Below the pieces are notes generated by a model that saw only the letters and a list, made by a program, of their open reading frames with translations, had not been told where the DNA came from and did no database searches. Made by a program: the position numbers and the translations under genes. Positions 16,616-26,458 of a stretch of 51,834 nucleotides of DNA are shown here, in pieces (positions within the stretch are counted from its first letter, which is position 1; each line of letters opens with the position of its first letter). The stretch is from an uncultured Collinsella sp. GTDB taxonomy: Bacteria > Actinomycetota > Coriobacteriia > Coriobacteriales > Coriobacteriaceae. The stretch spans positions 1-51,834 of the forward strand of contig CAKUHA010000010.1 of NCBI GenBank assembly GCA_934655755.1. Direction: 5' to 3'.

Positions 16616-17707
16616 TTAGCGTTTCTTGCCGCGGAAGAAGAAGCCGTGGAGCGATGGCTTGAGGCCGCGGTTGGCGCGGCGCTCCTCAACGCGCTCATGG
16701 ATCGAGGCGACACGCTCGATGACTTCGTCGGGAATCGGCACGTCGGGATTCATGTTCTCGACTTGGCTGACCTCGGCGGCGGCAACCTGGTCGATAATGG
16801 GCACATCGTCGCGCGAGATGACGGGCGTGGCGTCTTCCTTCATCTTGCGGTAGCGCTGCATCATGTCGGTCTGCAGCTGCTGGGCCGAAGGCGGAGTCCA
16901 GATGATGGCGTTGGCGCCGGCGGCGATGGTCTCACGGATGCTCTCGGGCGTCTTGCCGCCCGGTGCGATGAGCGGCAGGTTGGGATAGTGTTCGCGCAGC
17001 TCGCGCAGGACCTGCGGCGTGTTCTTACCGGCCGCGATGTTCAGGATCTTGGCGCCGGCGCGCACCTTGGCATGAGCATCGTCATCGCAGCGCACGACCG
17101 TGGCGATGACGGGGATGTCCGCCATGTTAGTGATGTGCTCGACCATCTCGGCGGTAGCGGGGGAGTTGACCACGCAGCCCGCCGCGCCCTGCATCTCGGA
17201 GACGGCCGCCATCTGCACGGAGCGCTTTCCGGTGGTGGTGCCGCCGCCCACGCCTACGAAGACCGGGCACTCGGCGACGGTCAGCAGCGCCTGCGTAATG
17301 GCCGGCTGCGGTGTGAAGGGATAGACCGCAAAGACCGCGTCGGCGTTGGAGTTGCGGATGACCGCGACGTCGGTGGTGTAGATGAGCGACTTGATGCGAC
17401 GGCCGAAGAGCGTAAAGCCGCTGGCCTCCTCGATCTCGTCGGGCATGCGAAGGGCCGCCTTGCGCAGGCGCCCGTCGATGGGCAGCGGCTCCATGGGGAG
17501 CAGTCCGTTGGGGGTAACGGCGACCTGCGGCTCGGTGAACTCGTCGGCAAGCTCGACCTCGGAGAAATCGACCGAGGCGACGATGTCCTCGTGAACCTCT
17601 GCGGGAACATCGATGGGGGCTTGGTCGTTTGCCGCGGTGGGCGTGTCGAAGGAGCTAGTGCCGACAAAGGCGTCGACGCGCTCGTTGAGGTCGTTGAGGG
17701 TATCCAT
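16616..17707 (-). CDS. TIM-barrel-like protein of unknown function
   Basis: 363 residues. The first 80 are acidic and low in order. From about residue 85 the pattern is a beta/alpha barrel: LIYTTDVAVIRNSNADAV, CPVFVGVGGGTTTGKRSVQM, AGCVVNSPA, IPVIATVV, AGAKILNIAAG, LPLIAPGGKTPESI and GANAIIWTPPS. The GGGTTTGKRS and APGGKTPESIRETI loops resemble phosphate-binding loops of aldolase-like barrels such as the KDPG aldolase or indole-glycerol-phosphate synthase class. The C-terminus is basic (FFFRGKKR). I do not recognise the family with certainty and give no reaction. It stands alone, and no clear ribosome site is seen before ATG 17707. Confidence 0.75.
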   Translation of the reverse strand: MDTLNDLNERVDAFVGTSSFDTPTAANDQAPIDVPAEVHEDIVASVDFSEVELADEFTEPQVAVTPNGLLPMEPLPIDGRLRKAALRMPDEIEEASGFTLFGRRIKSLIYTTDVAVIRNSNADAVFAVYPFTPQPAITQALLTVAECPVFVGVGGGTTTGKRSVQMAAVSEMQGAAGCVVNSPATAEMVEHITNMADIPVIATVVRCDDDAHAKVRAGAKILNIAAGKNTPQVLRELREHYPNLPLIAPGGKTPESIRETIAAGANAIIWTPPSAQQLQTDMMQRYRKMKEDATPVISRDDVPIIDQVAAAEVSQVENMNPDVPIPDEVIERVASIHERVEERRANRGLKPSLHGFFFRGKKR

Positions 17708-17898
17708 GAAGGCTCGATTCTATGCGATGGTGGCCGGCGTGATGCAGCCGGAGTTGCGAATGCTAAATCGTTTGACGAGTTAATTTTTCCCCGCCGCGCC
17801 GTCCGTTAGACTCAAAGGCCGTCGAACGTGAAGGAGCTGTGGTGGCGGGCGCCGAGGTGCTATCTTGAATGTCCCGTTTAAAAGAGAGGTGACGCGGT

Positions 17899-18069
17899 AT
17901 GGAATTGACAGCAATGTTGGGCTCGATTGGCCTGTGTGTGGGCGCAATCGTTGCCGCCGCGGTCATCTACTTTGTGGTCACGGCCATTAAGGGCAAAAGA
18001 GCCGAGCGCAAGGAGCGCGAGGCGCTTAAGCAACACCGTGACCAGCAGGACAAGCGCGCACGGAGATAG
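17899..18069 (+). CDS. 56-residue single-span membrane protein
   Basis: ATG 17899 is preceded by GAGAGGTGA at 17884-17892. The product starts MELTAMLGSIGLCVGAIVAA, has one hydrophobic helix (about residues 7-28) and ends in a strongly charged Lys/Arg/Glu tail (KRAERKEREALKQ...DKRARR). Gene-like features are the good ribosome site and the clean pattern of one membrane span with a positive-inside tail. It lies in the gap between two minus-strand genes. Function unknown. Confidence 0.7.
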   Translation: MELTAMLGSIGLCVGAIVAAAVIYFVVTAIKGKRAERKEREALKQHRDQQDKRARR

Positions 18070-18093
18070 CTTGTTGAGTTTTTGGTCCGTGCG

Positions 18094-19197
18094 CTAGCTG
18101 CGTTTTCGGATCAGGGCGATGTAGAAGCCCTCAAAGTCGCGGCTGGGCGGAATGGTGAGCGTGCCGGGCAGGCCGTTGGCGACGGCCGAGACGTGGCCGG
18201 CAGCGATGGCCTCGGTGAGGGCGTTGCACTCGACGCGTGGCTCCTCGCCGGCTTCCTGAGCGCGGCGTGCTTCGCTTTCGCTTGGCGTGCCGTTAAGGGG
18301 GATGAGCTCGCAGTCCATGTGCTTGTCGAGGGCCTCTTGCAGGGCGTCCTCGTTTTCCTGCGGCAAGATCGAACAAGTGGAATAGGCCAGCGTGCCGCCC
18401 GGTTTGAGGGCACCCATGGCGCGGTCCAGAAGCGCTCGCTGCGAGCGGGCGCACTTGCCAAGCAGCTGCTCGGTCAGTCCGCGTAAGCTCTTCTCGTTGC
18501 CGCTGATGACGGTGCCCGTGCCGGTGCAGGGGGCGTCGAGCAGGATGCGGTCAAAGCGGAAGAACTCGTCGAGCTCGCGTGCGTCGATGCGCATGACGGG
18601 AACGTTTTTGGCGCCTTGACGGCCCAGGTTGGACTCGAGCTTCTCGGCGCGGGGAATGCTCATCTCGCAGGCGGTAAGGTGCGCCTGGCCCTGCGTGAGG
18701 GCGGCGATCTGCGTCGTCTTGCCGCCAGGGGCTGCGCACATGTCTAGGATGTCCTCGCCGGCCTGGGCGCCCAGGACCAACGGCGGCATCATGGACGACA
18801 GGCTCTGCAGGTAGATCTTGCCGTCGCGGTAGATGTCGAGGTCCCACAGGTCGGAAACCTGGGCCTCGGGCAGGATGAAGGCATCCCGGTACCAGGTGAC
18901 GGGGTTGTGGGAGATGCCGGCCTCGTCGAGCGCGGCGGCGATGTCCTCGGCGGTCGCCTTGAGCGTGTTGGCACGCAGGGTGACCGGGCGCTTGCTCGCG
19001 GTACCGAAGCCCTCGATCATAAGCTCGGCATCGGCCGCGGCGTAGGCACCGGCGATCGTGTCGACCATAAAACGCGGCAGGTCGGCGGCGCAGGGAAGGG
19101 CGGCAAGCTGGTCGGAAAGCTCGGTAGCAGCAAACTGCCTAAGCTTGAGCTCGGCCTTGACCTGCTTTTTCTGCTTACGACGACGCGGCTTGGACAT
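18094..19197 (-). CDS. RsmB/RsmF-type RNA cytosine-C5 methyltransferase
   Basis: 367 residues. SAM-dependent NOL1/NOP2/Sun family: the SAM loop DMCAAPGGKTTQIAAL (about residues 151-166), motif IV DAPCTGTG with its cysteine (about 221-228), and the catalytic-cysteine motif AYSTCSILPQENE (about 270-282). The Lys/Arg-rich start (SKPRRRKQKKQ) suits RNA binding. The N-terminal region lacks a long NusB-like domain, so it is nearer to RsmF/YebU-like than full RsmB; the target (16S rRNA or tRNA) cannot be fixed. It follows the MetRS-like gene in the same direction, separated by a large palindrome at 19224-19332. Confidence 0.88.
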   Translation of the reverse strand: MSKPRRRKQKKQVKAELKLRQFAATELSDQLAALPCAADLPRFMVDTIAGAYAAADAELMIEGFGTASKRPVTLRANTLKATAEDIAAALDEAGISHNPVTWYRDAFILPEAQVSDLWDLDIYRDGKIYLQSLSSMMPPLVLGAQAGEDILDMCAAPGGKTTQIAALTQGQAHLTACEMSIPRAEKLESNLGRQGAKNVPVMRIDARELDEFFRFDRILLDAPCTGTGTVISGNEKSLRGLTEQLLGKCARSQRALLDRAMGALKPGGTLAYSTCSILPQENEDALQEALDKHMDCELIPLNGTPSESEARRAQEAGEEPRVECNALTEAIAAGHVSAVANGLPGTLTIPPSRDFEGFYIALIRKRS

Positions 19198-19223
19198 CCG
19201 TCTTCCCTTCCCATTCCATCAAA

Positions 19224-19332
19224 AGTAGTCAATTTGGGACGGGGCTATTTTAGCTACCCGTCCGTTTTGGCAGGCGCTGCAGCCAAATTTGGGACGGGGT
19301 AGCTAAAATAGCCCCGTCCCAAATTGACTACT
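19224..19332. repeat. 109-base intergenic palindrome
   Basis: The arm AGTAGTCAATTTGGGACGGG with GCTATTTTAGCTACCC (19224-19259) is matched by the reverse complement at about 19297-19332. The inner part also pairs. It lies between two minus-strand genes (MetRS-like and RsmB/F-type) and could terminate or attenuate transcription. The GGGACGG word recurs in other intergenic repeats here. Confidence 0.8.
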
Positions 19333-19346
19333 GCGCCATGCTGGTT

Positions 19347-21497
19347 TTAGTACTGGCTCTCGTGCTTGCTGAAGAAGTCGAAGCGTGGGGGCAGCGGCTT
19401 CACGCGGTGCTCGCCGGGCTTCTCGCCCAGGCTCTCCACGAACTCATCCGTGGAGGCAAAGATGTTATCCCAGCTAAAGAAGGCAACCGGGTCGACGTCG
19501 AAGTACTCGCAGATGAGCTCGCAGCCTGCCGGCACGATGCCGTGCATCAGGACGGTTGCTACACGCAGCTCGGTAAAGGCGTCGACGAGGGCCTGCGTCA
19601 TCGCGGCATTGGCCGGCTCGCCCTCGAGCTTGTTGGCGGCCTTGGAGGCGTCGCTCCAGCGCTTGTTGGCGGCGCGCAGATAGTCGTCGCACACGGCGAG
19701 CGCGCGGTGCGTCTCGAACTTGTACATGGCCTGCTCAAAGGCGAGGGCCGCCTGCTGGGCTGCCTCGACCACGGCGTCAGAAGCGGCGCCGGCGGGAATG
19801 CAGCCGTTGCGATAGGGGCTCTCGTCGCCCTCCTTGACGGCGACGCCGTAGAAGCAGCTGCGGGCCAGGCGGTTGAACACGCCAGTCAAAAGGGCGCTCT
19901 CCTTGAGGGCCGGGTCGATAACGCGCTTGTCGTCGCAGGCACGCACCTCGTTGCCGTCCTTGTCCTTGCCGGTCACGCGCGCGTCGTATGCCTTGGGGCT
20001 AAAGCTCACCGGCTTCTCGGACAGGCCGAGCGACAGCCAATGCGCGCGCATCTGCTCGCAGGTGTAGTGGTTGAGCAGGTCGTCGGCCGGCGGGGGAGGC
20101 GTCTGCGAGGACGAGCTGGCCTTTTTGCCCATATAGAGCAGGTGGTAGCAGGCGCTGACGGTGCTCTGCGTAAGGTCCCAGTCCAGGGCCTCCCACATGG
20201 CGGTCTGCGCGATGCAATAGAAATAGATGTTGTCCTGGCCAATGAACTGGTAGATCTGTGCGTCGTCAGAGCACCACCAGTCGCGCCAGTCGAGTGAGCT
20301 GTGCTGATAGGTGGGCGTAGGCACCTGCGTGGAATCGGCGGCGGGCTCGCCCATGAGGGCGGCATCCTGGGCGGCGATACCCTCGGTCACGCCGGCGGCC
20401 TTGGCGTCGCGCGCGAGCACGGTGCGGGTGTAGCTGATGGGCGCCCACAGGCTCTCGGGCCAGCACCAGCAGGTGACGTCGGAAACGCCGTCGACCTGGG
20501 GCACCGGGACGCCCCAGTCGATGTTGCCGGTGATGCGGAAGGGCACGAGCGCCTTGCCGCTACGGAAGCGCACGCCGCCGTTGGCGAGCACCGCGTGGGC
20601 GTCGTCGCGCTCCTTCCAGCTGGGGAAGGTGACGGTGAAGCTGCTCTTGTTGCCCTCGGGCTCCAGCACGGTGTGCTCGGGGAGCTGGTCCTCGACGGCG
20701 TCGAAGGCCTCGCGGAACTTGTTCTGAATATAGAGCTGAGCAGGCAGCAGCCACTCCTCCATGGTCTTGGAGACCACGGAGCGAACCTGCGGGTTCTGGG
20801 CGAGCTTGGCGGTGTAGGTCTTCATAAAGTCGAGGTAGGCCGGCAGGTCGAAGTAGAGGTTGTCGACCGGGCGCAGCTCGGGCACCTCGCCGGTGAGCTG
20901 GCTCTTGGGCGCGATGAGCTCCTCGGGCTCAAACTGATGGCCCAGGTCGCACTCGTCGGCATAGGCCTTCTCGGACTTGCAGCCCTGGATGGGGCAGCGG
21001 CCGATGACTTGGCGGCCGTTGAGGAACGTGCCGGCCTTGGCGTCGTAGAACTGCAGGGTGGAGCGCTTGGAGATGGTGCCCTGCTCGTGCAGGCGCTCGA
21101 TAATCTCGGCGGTCACCTCGTTGTGAATCTGGGCCGCCGGCTCAAGGCCCGAGCCGCCGTAGATGTCACAGCTGATGTTGTAGTTGTTGAGGGTCGCGGC
21201 CTGGCGGGAGTGGTTGGACTCGACATACTCGCTGATGGACTTGTCGTAGCCCTCGTTCTCCTTGAGCTTGCGGTAGCTCTCCATGATGGGCGAGCCGTAG
21301 CAGTCGGTGCCCGAGGTGAAGATCACGTTCTCGCGGCCCAGGCGGTCGCGCAGGAAGCGGGCGAAGAAGTCGGCGGGGACAAAGACGCCACCAACGTGGC
21401 CGAAGTGCAGGCCTTTGTTGCCGTAGGGCTCGCCGGCGGTAACGATGGCGCGGCGCGGCCAGCTGGGACGGTCGTTCATGGAGTATTTGGATGCCAT
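19347..21497 (-). CDS. methionyl-tRNA synthetase-like class I ligase with altered KMSKS loop
   Basis: 716 residues from ATG 21497, with AAGGAG 5 bases upstream. The fold is MetRS: GEPYGNKGLHFGHVGG at the HIGH site (HFGH), SGTDCYGSP, the zinc-binding insert (CPIQGCKSEKAYADECDLGH), then PKSQLTGEVPELRPVDNLYF. The position that should carry KMSKS instead reads MGKKASSSSQTPPPPADDLL, so the second Lys of KMSKS is replaced and a proline run follows. Other usually conserved residues differ too (GQDNIYF where GKDN is common). It may be a divergent but active MetRS or a paralogue with another job. Whether a canonical metG exists elsewhere cannot be seen here. Confidence 0.8.
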   Translation of the reverse strand: MASKYSMNDRPSWPRRAIVTAGEPYGNKGLHFGHVGGVFVPADFFARFLRDRLGRENVIFTSGTDCYGSPIMESYRKLKENEGYDKSISEYVESNHSRQAATLNNYNISCDIYGGSGLEPAAQIHNEVTAEIIERLHEQGTISKRSTLQFYDAKAGTFLNGRQVIGRCPIQGCKSEKAYADECDLGHQFEPEELIAPKSQLTGEVPELRPVDNLYFDLPAYLDFMKTYTAKLAQNPQVRSVVSKTMEEWLLPAQLYIQNKFREAFDAVEDQLPEHTVLEPEGNKSSFTVTFPSWKERDDAHAVLANGGVRFRSGKALVPFRITGNIDWGVPVPQVDGVSDVTCWCWPESLWAPISYTRTVLARDAKAAGVTEGIAAQDAALMGEPAADSTQVPTPTYQHSSLDWRDWWCSDDAQIYQFIGQDNIYFYCIAQTAMWEALDWDLTQSTVSACYHLLYMGKKASSSSQTPPPPADDLLNHYTCEQMRAHWLSLGLSEKPVSFSPKAYDARVTGKDKDGNEVRACDDKRVIDPALKESALLTGVFNRLARSCFYGVAVKEGDESPYRNGCIPAGAASDAVVEAAQQAALAFEQAMYKFETHRALAVCDDYLRAANKRWSDASKAANKLEGEPANAAMTQALVDAFTELRVATVLMHGIVPAGCELICEYFDVDPVAFFSWDNIFASTDEFVESLGEKPGEHRVKPLPPRFDFFSKHESQY

Positions 21498-21629
21498 GGG
21501 ACTCCTTCGCATATGGTGAGGGCGCGGTCGGGCGTGGGACTCGGCGGCGCGGTGGTCAATTCGTGCATATCGTTCGACATTATCGCACATGCGGGCGGGT
21601 GCGTGGCAGGGGCGCTATCCTAAGATGCT

Positions 21630-22196
21630 ATGAATGAGATTTCCAACATACATGCGTTTGAGGACGAGGATTTTCTGCACGCCTGCTTTGTGTGGGGGAT
21701 GATCGTGCTTGCGGTGTTCGCCGCTTGCTTGGTGCCGGTGTTTATGCTGCTGGGTGGGCCCGCGGACCTGGATGCGGCTGCGGCGGGCGGCTGGACGGCG
21801 GTCGTGGGCTGGATGGTCGGCTTGGCTGTGGTTTCGGCGGCATCGTTTGCCGTGCACGAGCTGGTACATGCGGTGTTCTTTAAGCTGCTGGCGCCCGCGG
21901 GCGCGCACGTGACCTTTGGGGCTAACCGCGAGACGTGCATGATCTATGCCTGCGCGGAGGGCATTGTGTATTCGCGCATGCGCTATACGGCGATTTGTTT
22001 GGCGCCGACGGTTGTTTTGACGGCGGCGTTTGTCCTGGGCTTTGCGTTTTCGGGCTATCCGCTGCTGTGTTACCTGGCGGCGGGTCTGCACCTGTCGGGC
22101 TGTGTGGGCGATTGGTATTACGTGCGGACGATTTTGCGCGACCGCCGCATTGCCGCTTGCGAGGACACGTCCTTTGGCGTGCGCTTTTTTGGGTGA
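21630..22196 (+). CDS. DUF3267 membrane metalloprotease-like protein
   Basis: 188 residues with about four membrane segments. HELVHAVFF (about residues 75-83) is the HExxH-like zinc motif of DUF3267 proteins, here HELVH. It is followed by ACAEGIVYSRMRYTAICLAPTVVL, a family hallmark, and GDWYYVRTI near the end. The family is thought to be intramembrane zinc proteases of unknown substrate. There is no clear ribosome site before ATG 21630; TATCCTAAGAT just upstream could be a -10 box for a nearly leaderless transcript. It ends 10 bases before queH, so the two are likely cotranscribed. Confidence 0.85.
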   Translation: MNEISNIHAFEDEDFLHACFVWGMIVLAVFAACLVPVFMLLGGPADLDAAAAGGWTAVVGWMVGLAVVSAASFAVHELVHAVFFKLLAPAGAHVTFGANRETCMIYACAEGIVYSRMRYTAICLAPTVVLTAAFVLGFAFSGYPLLCYLAAGLHLSGCVGDWYYVRTILRDRRIAACEDTSFGVRFFG

Positions 22197-22206
22197 GGAG
22201 ATGTCG

Positions 22207-22782
22207 ATGAAGCCGTTGCTGCTGCATGCTTGCTGTGCGCCGTGCTCGCTGGAGCCGGTTCGATTGCTGCGCGAGGAGGGGTTTGAGCCCACGATCTGCT
22301 GGATCAATCCCAATATTCAGCCGCACGATGAATGGCAGCGTCGCCTGGACGAGCTGCGTCGGTGGTGTGCCGACGGCGGCATCGAGCTTATCGAGGCGGG
22401 GGAGGACCGTGAGCGCTGGGAGGCTGGCGTGGCTCCGCTGGGCGCCGATCGGCCCCGTCGCTGTCGTGCGTGCTATGCCCTTCGTCTGGCCGAGGCATGC
22501 CGGGTTGCCGAGGAGCGTGGATTTGAGTACGTGGGCACGACGCTCGCCGTCTCGCCGTATCAGCTGTTCGACACCTGCAATGACGTGCTTGAGCGCTTGG
22601 CGGAGGCGCGTGGACTTACGCCGGTGATTCGTGATTTTCGTCCGTATTATCCCGAGGCCACGCGTCGCTCGCGCGAGTTGGGCATGTATCGGCAGAACTA
22701 CTGCGGCTGCCGTTTCTCGGCCGTCGAGGCGGCCATGGACCGCGCTCGCATTCGCGACGAGCGCAAGGCCGCCAAAAAGTAG
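22207..22782 (+). CDS. queH: epoxyqueuosine reductase QueH
   Basis: 191 residues from ATG 22207, which has GAGGAG 6 bases upstream; ATG 22201 touches that site and is less likely. It begins KPLLLHACCAPCSLEPVRLL with the conserved CC-x2-C cluster, and continues with CWINPNIQPHDEW, RRCRACYALRL, GTTLAVSPYQ and the C-terminal NYCGCRFS. These are the metal and Fe-S cysteines of the QueH (DUF208) family, the non-cobalamin enzyme that reduces epoxyqueuosine in tRNA to queuosine. queA follows after 64 bases and tgt lies 4.9 kb downstream, so the last three steps of queuosine synthesis are encoded here. Confidence 0.95.
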   Translation: MKPLLLHACCAPCSLEPVRLLREEGFEPTICWINPNIQPHDEWQRRLDELRRWCADGGIELIEAGEDRERWEAGVAPLGADRPRRCRACYALRLAEACRVAEERGFEYVGTTLAVSPYQLFDTCNDVLERLAEARGLTPVIRDFRPYYPEATRRSRELGMYRQNYCGCRFSAVEAAMDRARIRDERKAAKK

Positions 22783-22846
22783 TTCATTTGGGACGTCGGC
22801 CTGCTAGGATGTAGAGCGGACTTTAGCTATATAAGGAGAATCTGAC

Positions 22847-24063
<1,217 letters not shown>

Positions 24064-24064
<1 letters not shown>

Positions 24065-24182
24065 TTACGCGGTTCTACGAACCGCGTAACGGCTCGACGC
24101 TGCAAACCCGCCAGAGCGGCAATCTGCCTTTCAGCTTCGGCGGGTTTTCGCTGTCGTTGCCAAAACATCGGCGTTGCCTTGG
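24064..24182. repeat. post-stop repeat, copy 1 (with 12-bp perfect hairpin)
   Basis: GTTACGCGGTTC, TAC, GAACCGCGTAAC (24064-24090) starts within the queA stop codon. It is followed by GACGCTGCAAACCCGCCAGA and, further on, a segment also found after the SDR gene at 27262-27435. The hairpin lacks a U-tract. Confidence 0.8.
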
Positions 24183-24187
24183 CTCAA

Positions 24188-24240
24188 CCTGCCAAAAAGG
24201 GACAGGTTTATTTTGGCAGGTTTTATCTGGGCAAACGTTG
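24188..24240. repeat. GGGACAGG-type repeat, copy 1
   Basis: CCTGCCAAAAAGGGACAGG then TTTATTTTGGCAGG forms a short palindrome. The stretch GGGACAGGTTTATTTTGGCA through CAAACGTTG recurs in reverse orientation at about 41619-41660. Confidence 0.75.
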
Positions 24241-24307
24241 TTGGTGCAAGGGAGACATAGTCGTTGGACGTTCTTAAATGACTACCAGCTACCCATGCAC
24301 CAAAAAG

Positions 24308-24370
24308 TTGCGGTGAGATAGTTCTTGGATTGGCCTATTTGAGGGCTAGACAGGAACTATCTCACCGCAA
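24308..24370. repeat. 63-base TTGCGGTG palindrome, copy 1
   Basis: The arms TTGCGGTGAGATAGTTC and GAACTATCTCACCGCAA are a perfect match, with a loop of about 29 bases. Same outer word as the copies at 30540, 34104 and 37506. It lies about 28 bases past the stop of the coiled-coil gene (24399). Confidence 0.9.
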
Positions 24371-24398
24371 CTGCGTTGGGGCGTATTTGATGTTTGGC

Positions 24399-26162
24399 TT
24401 ACTTGCTCGTGAAGAGCCAGATTGCGATGATCACCAGGACCACGGCGATGATGCAGACGATGGCGCCGGTGAATTTGATGCGTGAGTCGCGGGTTCGCTC
24501 GCGCACGTCATCCTCGGCGGCTTCGAGCTGGGCGACTTCGCGCTCGGTCTCGGCGTATTCGGCCTTGTCGCGCGCCAAGGACCCGGCGAGCGATTCGGTG
24601 ATCTCGGGGTGGTCGTGCACCTCGGTCGCCTGCTCGATTATCGACTGCGCATGCGCGGCATCTGCCTGAGCATTTGCGATAGCCTGTTCTTGTTCGCGGC
24701 GTGCCTTGTCCTGCGCGGCGATCTTCTCGCGCAGCTCGCGCTGGCGCGTCGCGGCGTCAGTTTTTGCGCACTGCAGCTCGTCGCGTGCGGCATCGGCCTC
24801 AGCCGTTACGGCCTGATGCGCTCGCTTGGCGTCGGCGATGGGCGCCTGTGCCTGCTCGACGGCCTGCTCGGCGGCGGCGAGCGAATGCTCAAGGTCTTCG
24901 GTCACACGCGGCACATCCGCCTCGGCCTTGCGGAGGGCATCGGCAGCGTCGGAGATTTGCATCGAGAGCTCGCTGGTGCGCACGGTGTAATTGGCGGGAT
25001 TTGCCGAAGGATTGCGCTGCAGCTCGGCATACTCGCGGCGTAGAGTCTCGAGTTGTGCGCGCGTGGCGTCGGCAGCCTGTCGTGCGGCGGCGACGCCGGC
25101 GTCACGCTCCGCCTTCACTTTGTCGCGGATGCGCCTGGAATCCTCAAGGCGACGAACGAGGCGGTTGCCAGTCTCGCGCGAGCTCGCCTCGCGGGCCTCC
25201 ACGGCGTCGAGCGCGGCCTTCAGGCGGAGCTCGACCGCATCGTCCTCTGCCTTCATTTGCTCGAGCTGGCCCTTGAGCTCTGCCACTTTGGCAGCATGGG
25301 CATCGCGATCGATTTCGGCTGCCGCAGCGGTCTTTTGTGCCGTGGCAATGGCCTGGCGCTGGTCGGCGACGATTTGGTCGTAGCGTCCTGCGATATCCTG
25401 GCGTGTCTCGAGCTCCTCGGCCTGGTCGGCAATGTGCTGCTCGAGCTCGGCCAGATGGGCGCGGGCGTCGGCGAGTGCCTTTTTGGCGGCGTTCATCTCG
25501 CGCATGGCCGAGGCACCCTGGGCGATAAAGGTGCCCACGGCATTGGCGGTGTTCGAGACGGCGCTCCCCAAGTCACGGCTTGCGGTGGGGGCGGGCGAGG
25601 TGGCCGAGTTCGCTGCATCAGCGGTATCCGCATCGGCGGTCTGCGGTGCGGCGATGTTGCCGGTGCCGCCCTCGATCACGGAAAAGCCTGCTGCATGTGG
25701 GTCGACTGCATCGGCGCCAATCGTGGGGTGCTCGAGCTGCAGGAACGAGGGCATGGTGCTGCCCTGGTCGGCAACCGGTGTCTCGCCGGGCACAAAGGTC
25801 GAGGCGGCCTCGGCGGCCTCCTCCTCTTCGGCGTCAACGTCGGCGTCGGCAACGGCGTCTTTCATCGCTTTAACGGCATCCATCATGGAGTCCATGACGG
25901 CGTCGAGCTCTTCTTCCGAAGACACCTCGATGGGGCCCGCTGCTTGCGGAGCGGCATCCTGCACGGGGTCGTCGTCCTGAGCGGGCGCATCGTCGTTTTG
26001 CTCGCCGGTATCATCGCCGGCAGGGGTTTCGGCGGTCGCGCTTTCGTCTAGAGTGGCGTCGTCGACGTCGGTATCATCGCAGGTTACGGCGTCGGTATCT
26101 GCAGCGACGTCTGTGGAATCATCAATATGCTGTTGAGTCTGGGGGTCCAGCTCGTCTGTCAT
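24399..26162 (-). CDS. tail-anchored coiled-coil protein
   Basis: About 587 residues. Two ATGs are close (26168 and 26162); GAGGAG sits 3 and 9 bases before them, so 26162 is taken. The first 200 residues are acidic, Ala/Asp-rich and low in order. About 240-550 form a long coiled coil rich in Ala, Glu, Gln, Arg and Lys with no enzyme motif. The C-terminus is a single hydrophobic helix (GAIVCIIAVVLVIIAIWLF) followed by TSK, a tail anchor with no signal peptide. The bulk is thus probably cytoplasmic, on the inner face of the membrane. A structural or cell-division-linked role is possible but not shown. It is transcribed opposite to its neighbours. Confidence 0.8.
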   Translation of the reverse strand: MTDELDPQTQQHIDDSTDVAADTDAVTCDDTDVDDATLDESATAETPAGDDTGEQNDDAPAQDDDPVQDAAPQAAGPIEVSSEEELDAVMDSMMDAVKAMKDAVADADVDAEEEEAAEAASTFVPGETPVADQGSTMPSFLQLEHPTIGADAVDPHAAGFSVIEGGTGNIAAPQTADADTADAANSATSPAPTASRDLGSAVSNTANAVGTFIAQGASAMREMNAAKKALADARAHLAELEQHIADQAEELETRQDIAGRYDQIVADQRQAIATAQKTAAAAEIDRDAHAAKVAELKGQLEQMKAEDDAVELRLKAALDAVEAREASSRETGNRLVRRLEDSRRIRDKVKAERDAGVAAARQAADATRAQLETLRREYAELQRNPSANPANYTVRTSELSMQISDAADALRKAEADVPRVTEDLEHSLAAAEQAVEQAQAPIADAKRAHQAVTAEADAARDELQCAKTDAATRQRELREKIAAQDKARREQEQAIANAQADAAHAQSIIEQATEVHDHPEITESLAGSLARDKAEYAETEREVAQLEAAEDDVRERTRDSRIKFTGAIVCIIAVVLVIIAIWLFTSK

Positions 26163-26299
26163 AGGCATGTGCTCCTCATCGTTGTTTGTCACCCTATGAT
26201 AAAGTTTCGCGCCGACATCCCGCGCCCCGCAGCAAAGTTTCAAAACGTGTTCGATGGCTCGCTTCGATAACAAAACTTCGGCCGCTTTATCCAGTTGGT

Positions 26300-26332
26300 A
26301 CTTGACATTCCCTTCGCCGAAAGACGTTATGC
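26300..26332 (+). promoter_or_regulatory. possible sigma-70 promoter for the SDR gene
   Basis: TTGACA near 26308 is followed about 18 bases later by GTTATG. The rest of the 290-base gap between the divergent coiled-coil and SDR genes shows nothing distinct. Confidence 0.3.
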
Positions 26333-26458
26333 CGTTCGCCTGCCGAGGCCTTTTCTTTTCACTTGAACACGCTAAAGTTGCATCTCAGCTTTTGGCGCGT
26401 TTATTTGGATGCGCGCAGTCGGCGGGTGTGCCCGTCGCGATTCTGAAAGGATTTCCAT

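Noticed and set aside
22783..22846. preQ1 riboswitch before queA
   Set aside because: The 64-base gap lacks the preQ1 aptamer pattern; only a ribosome site and promoter-like AT bases are seen.
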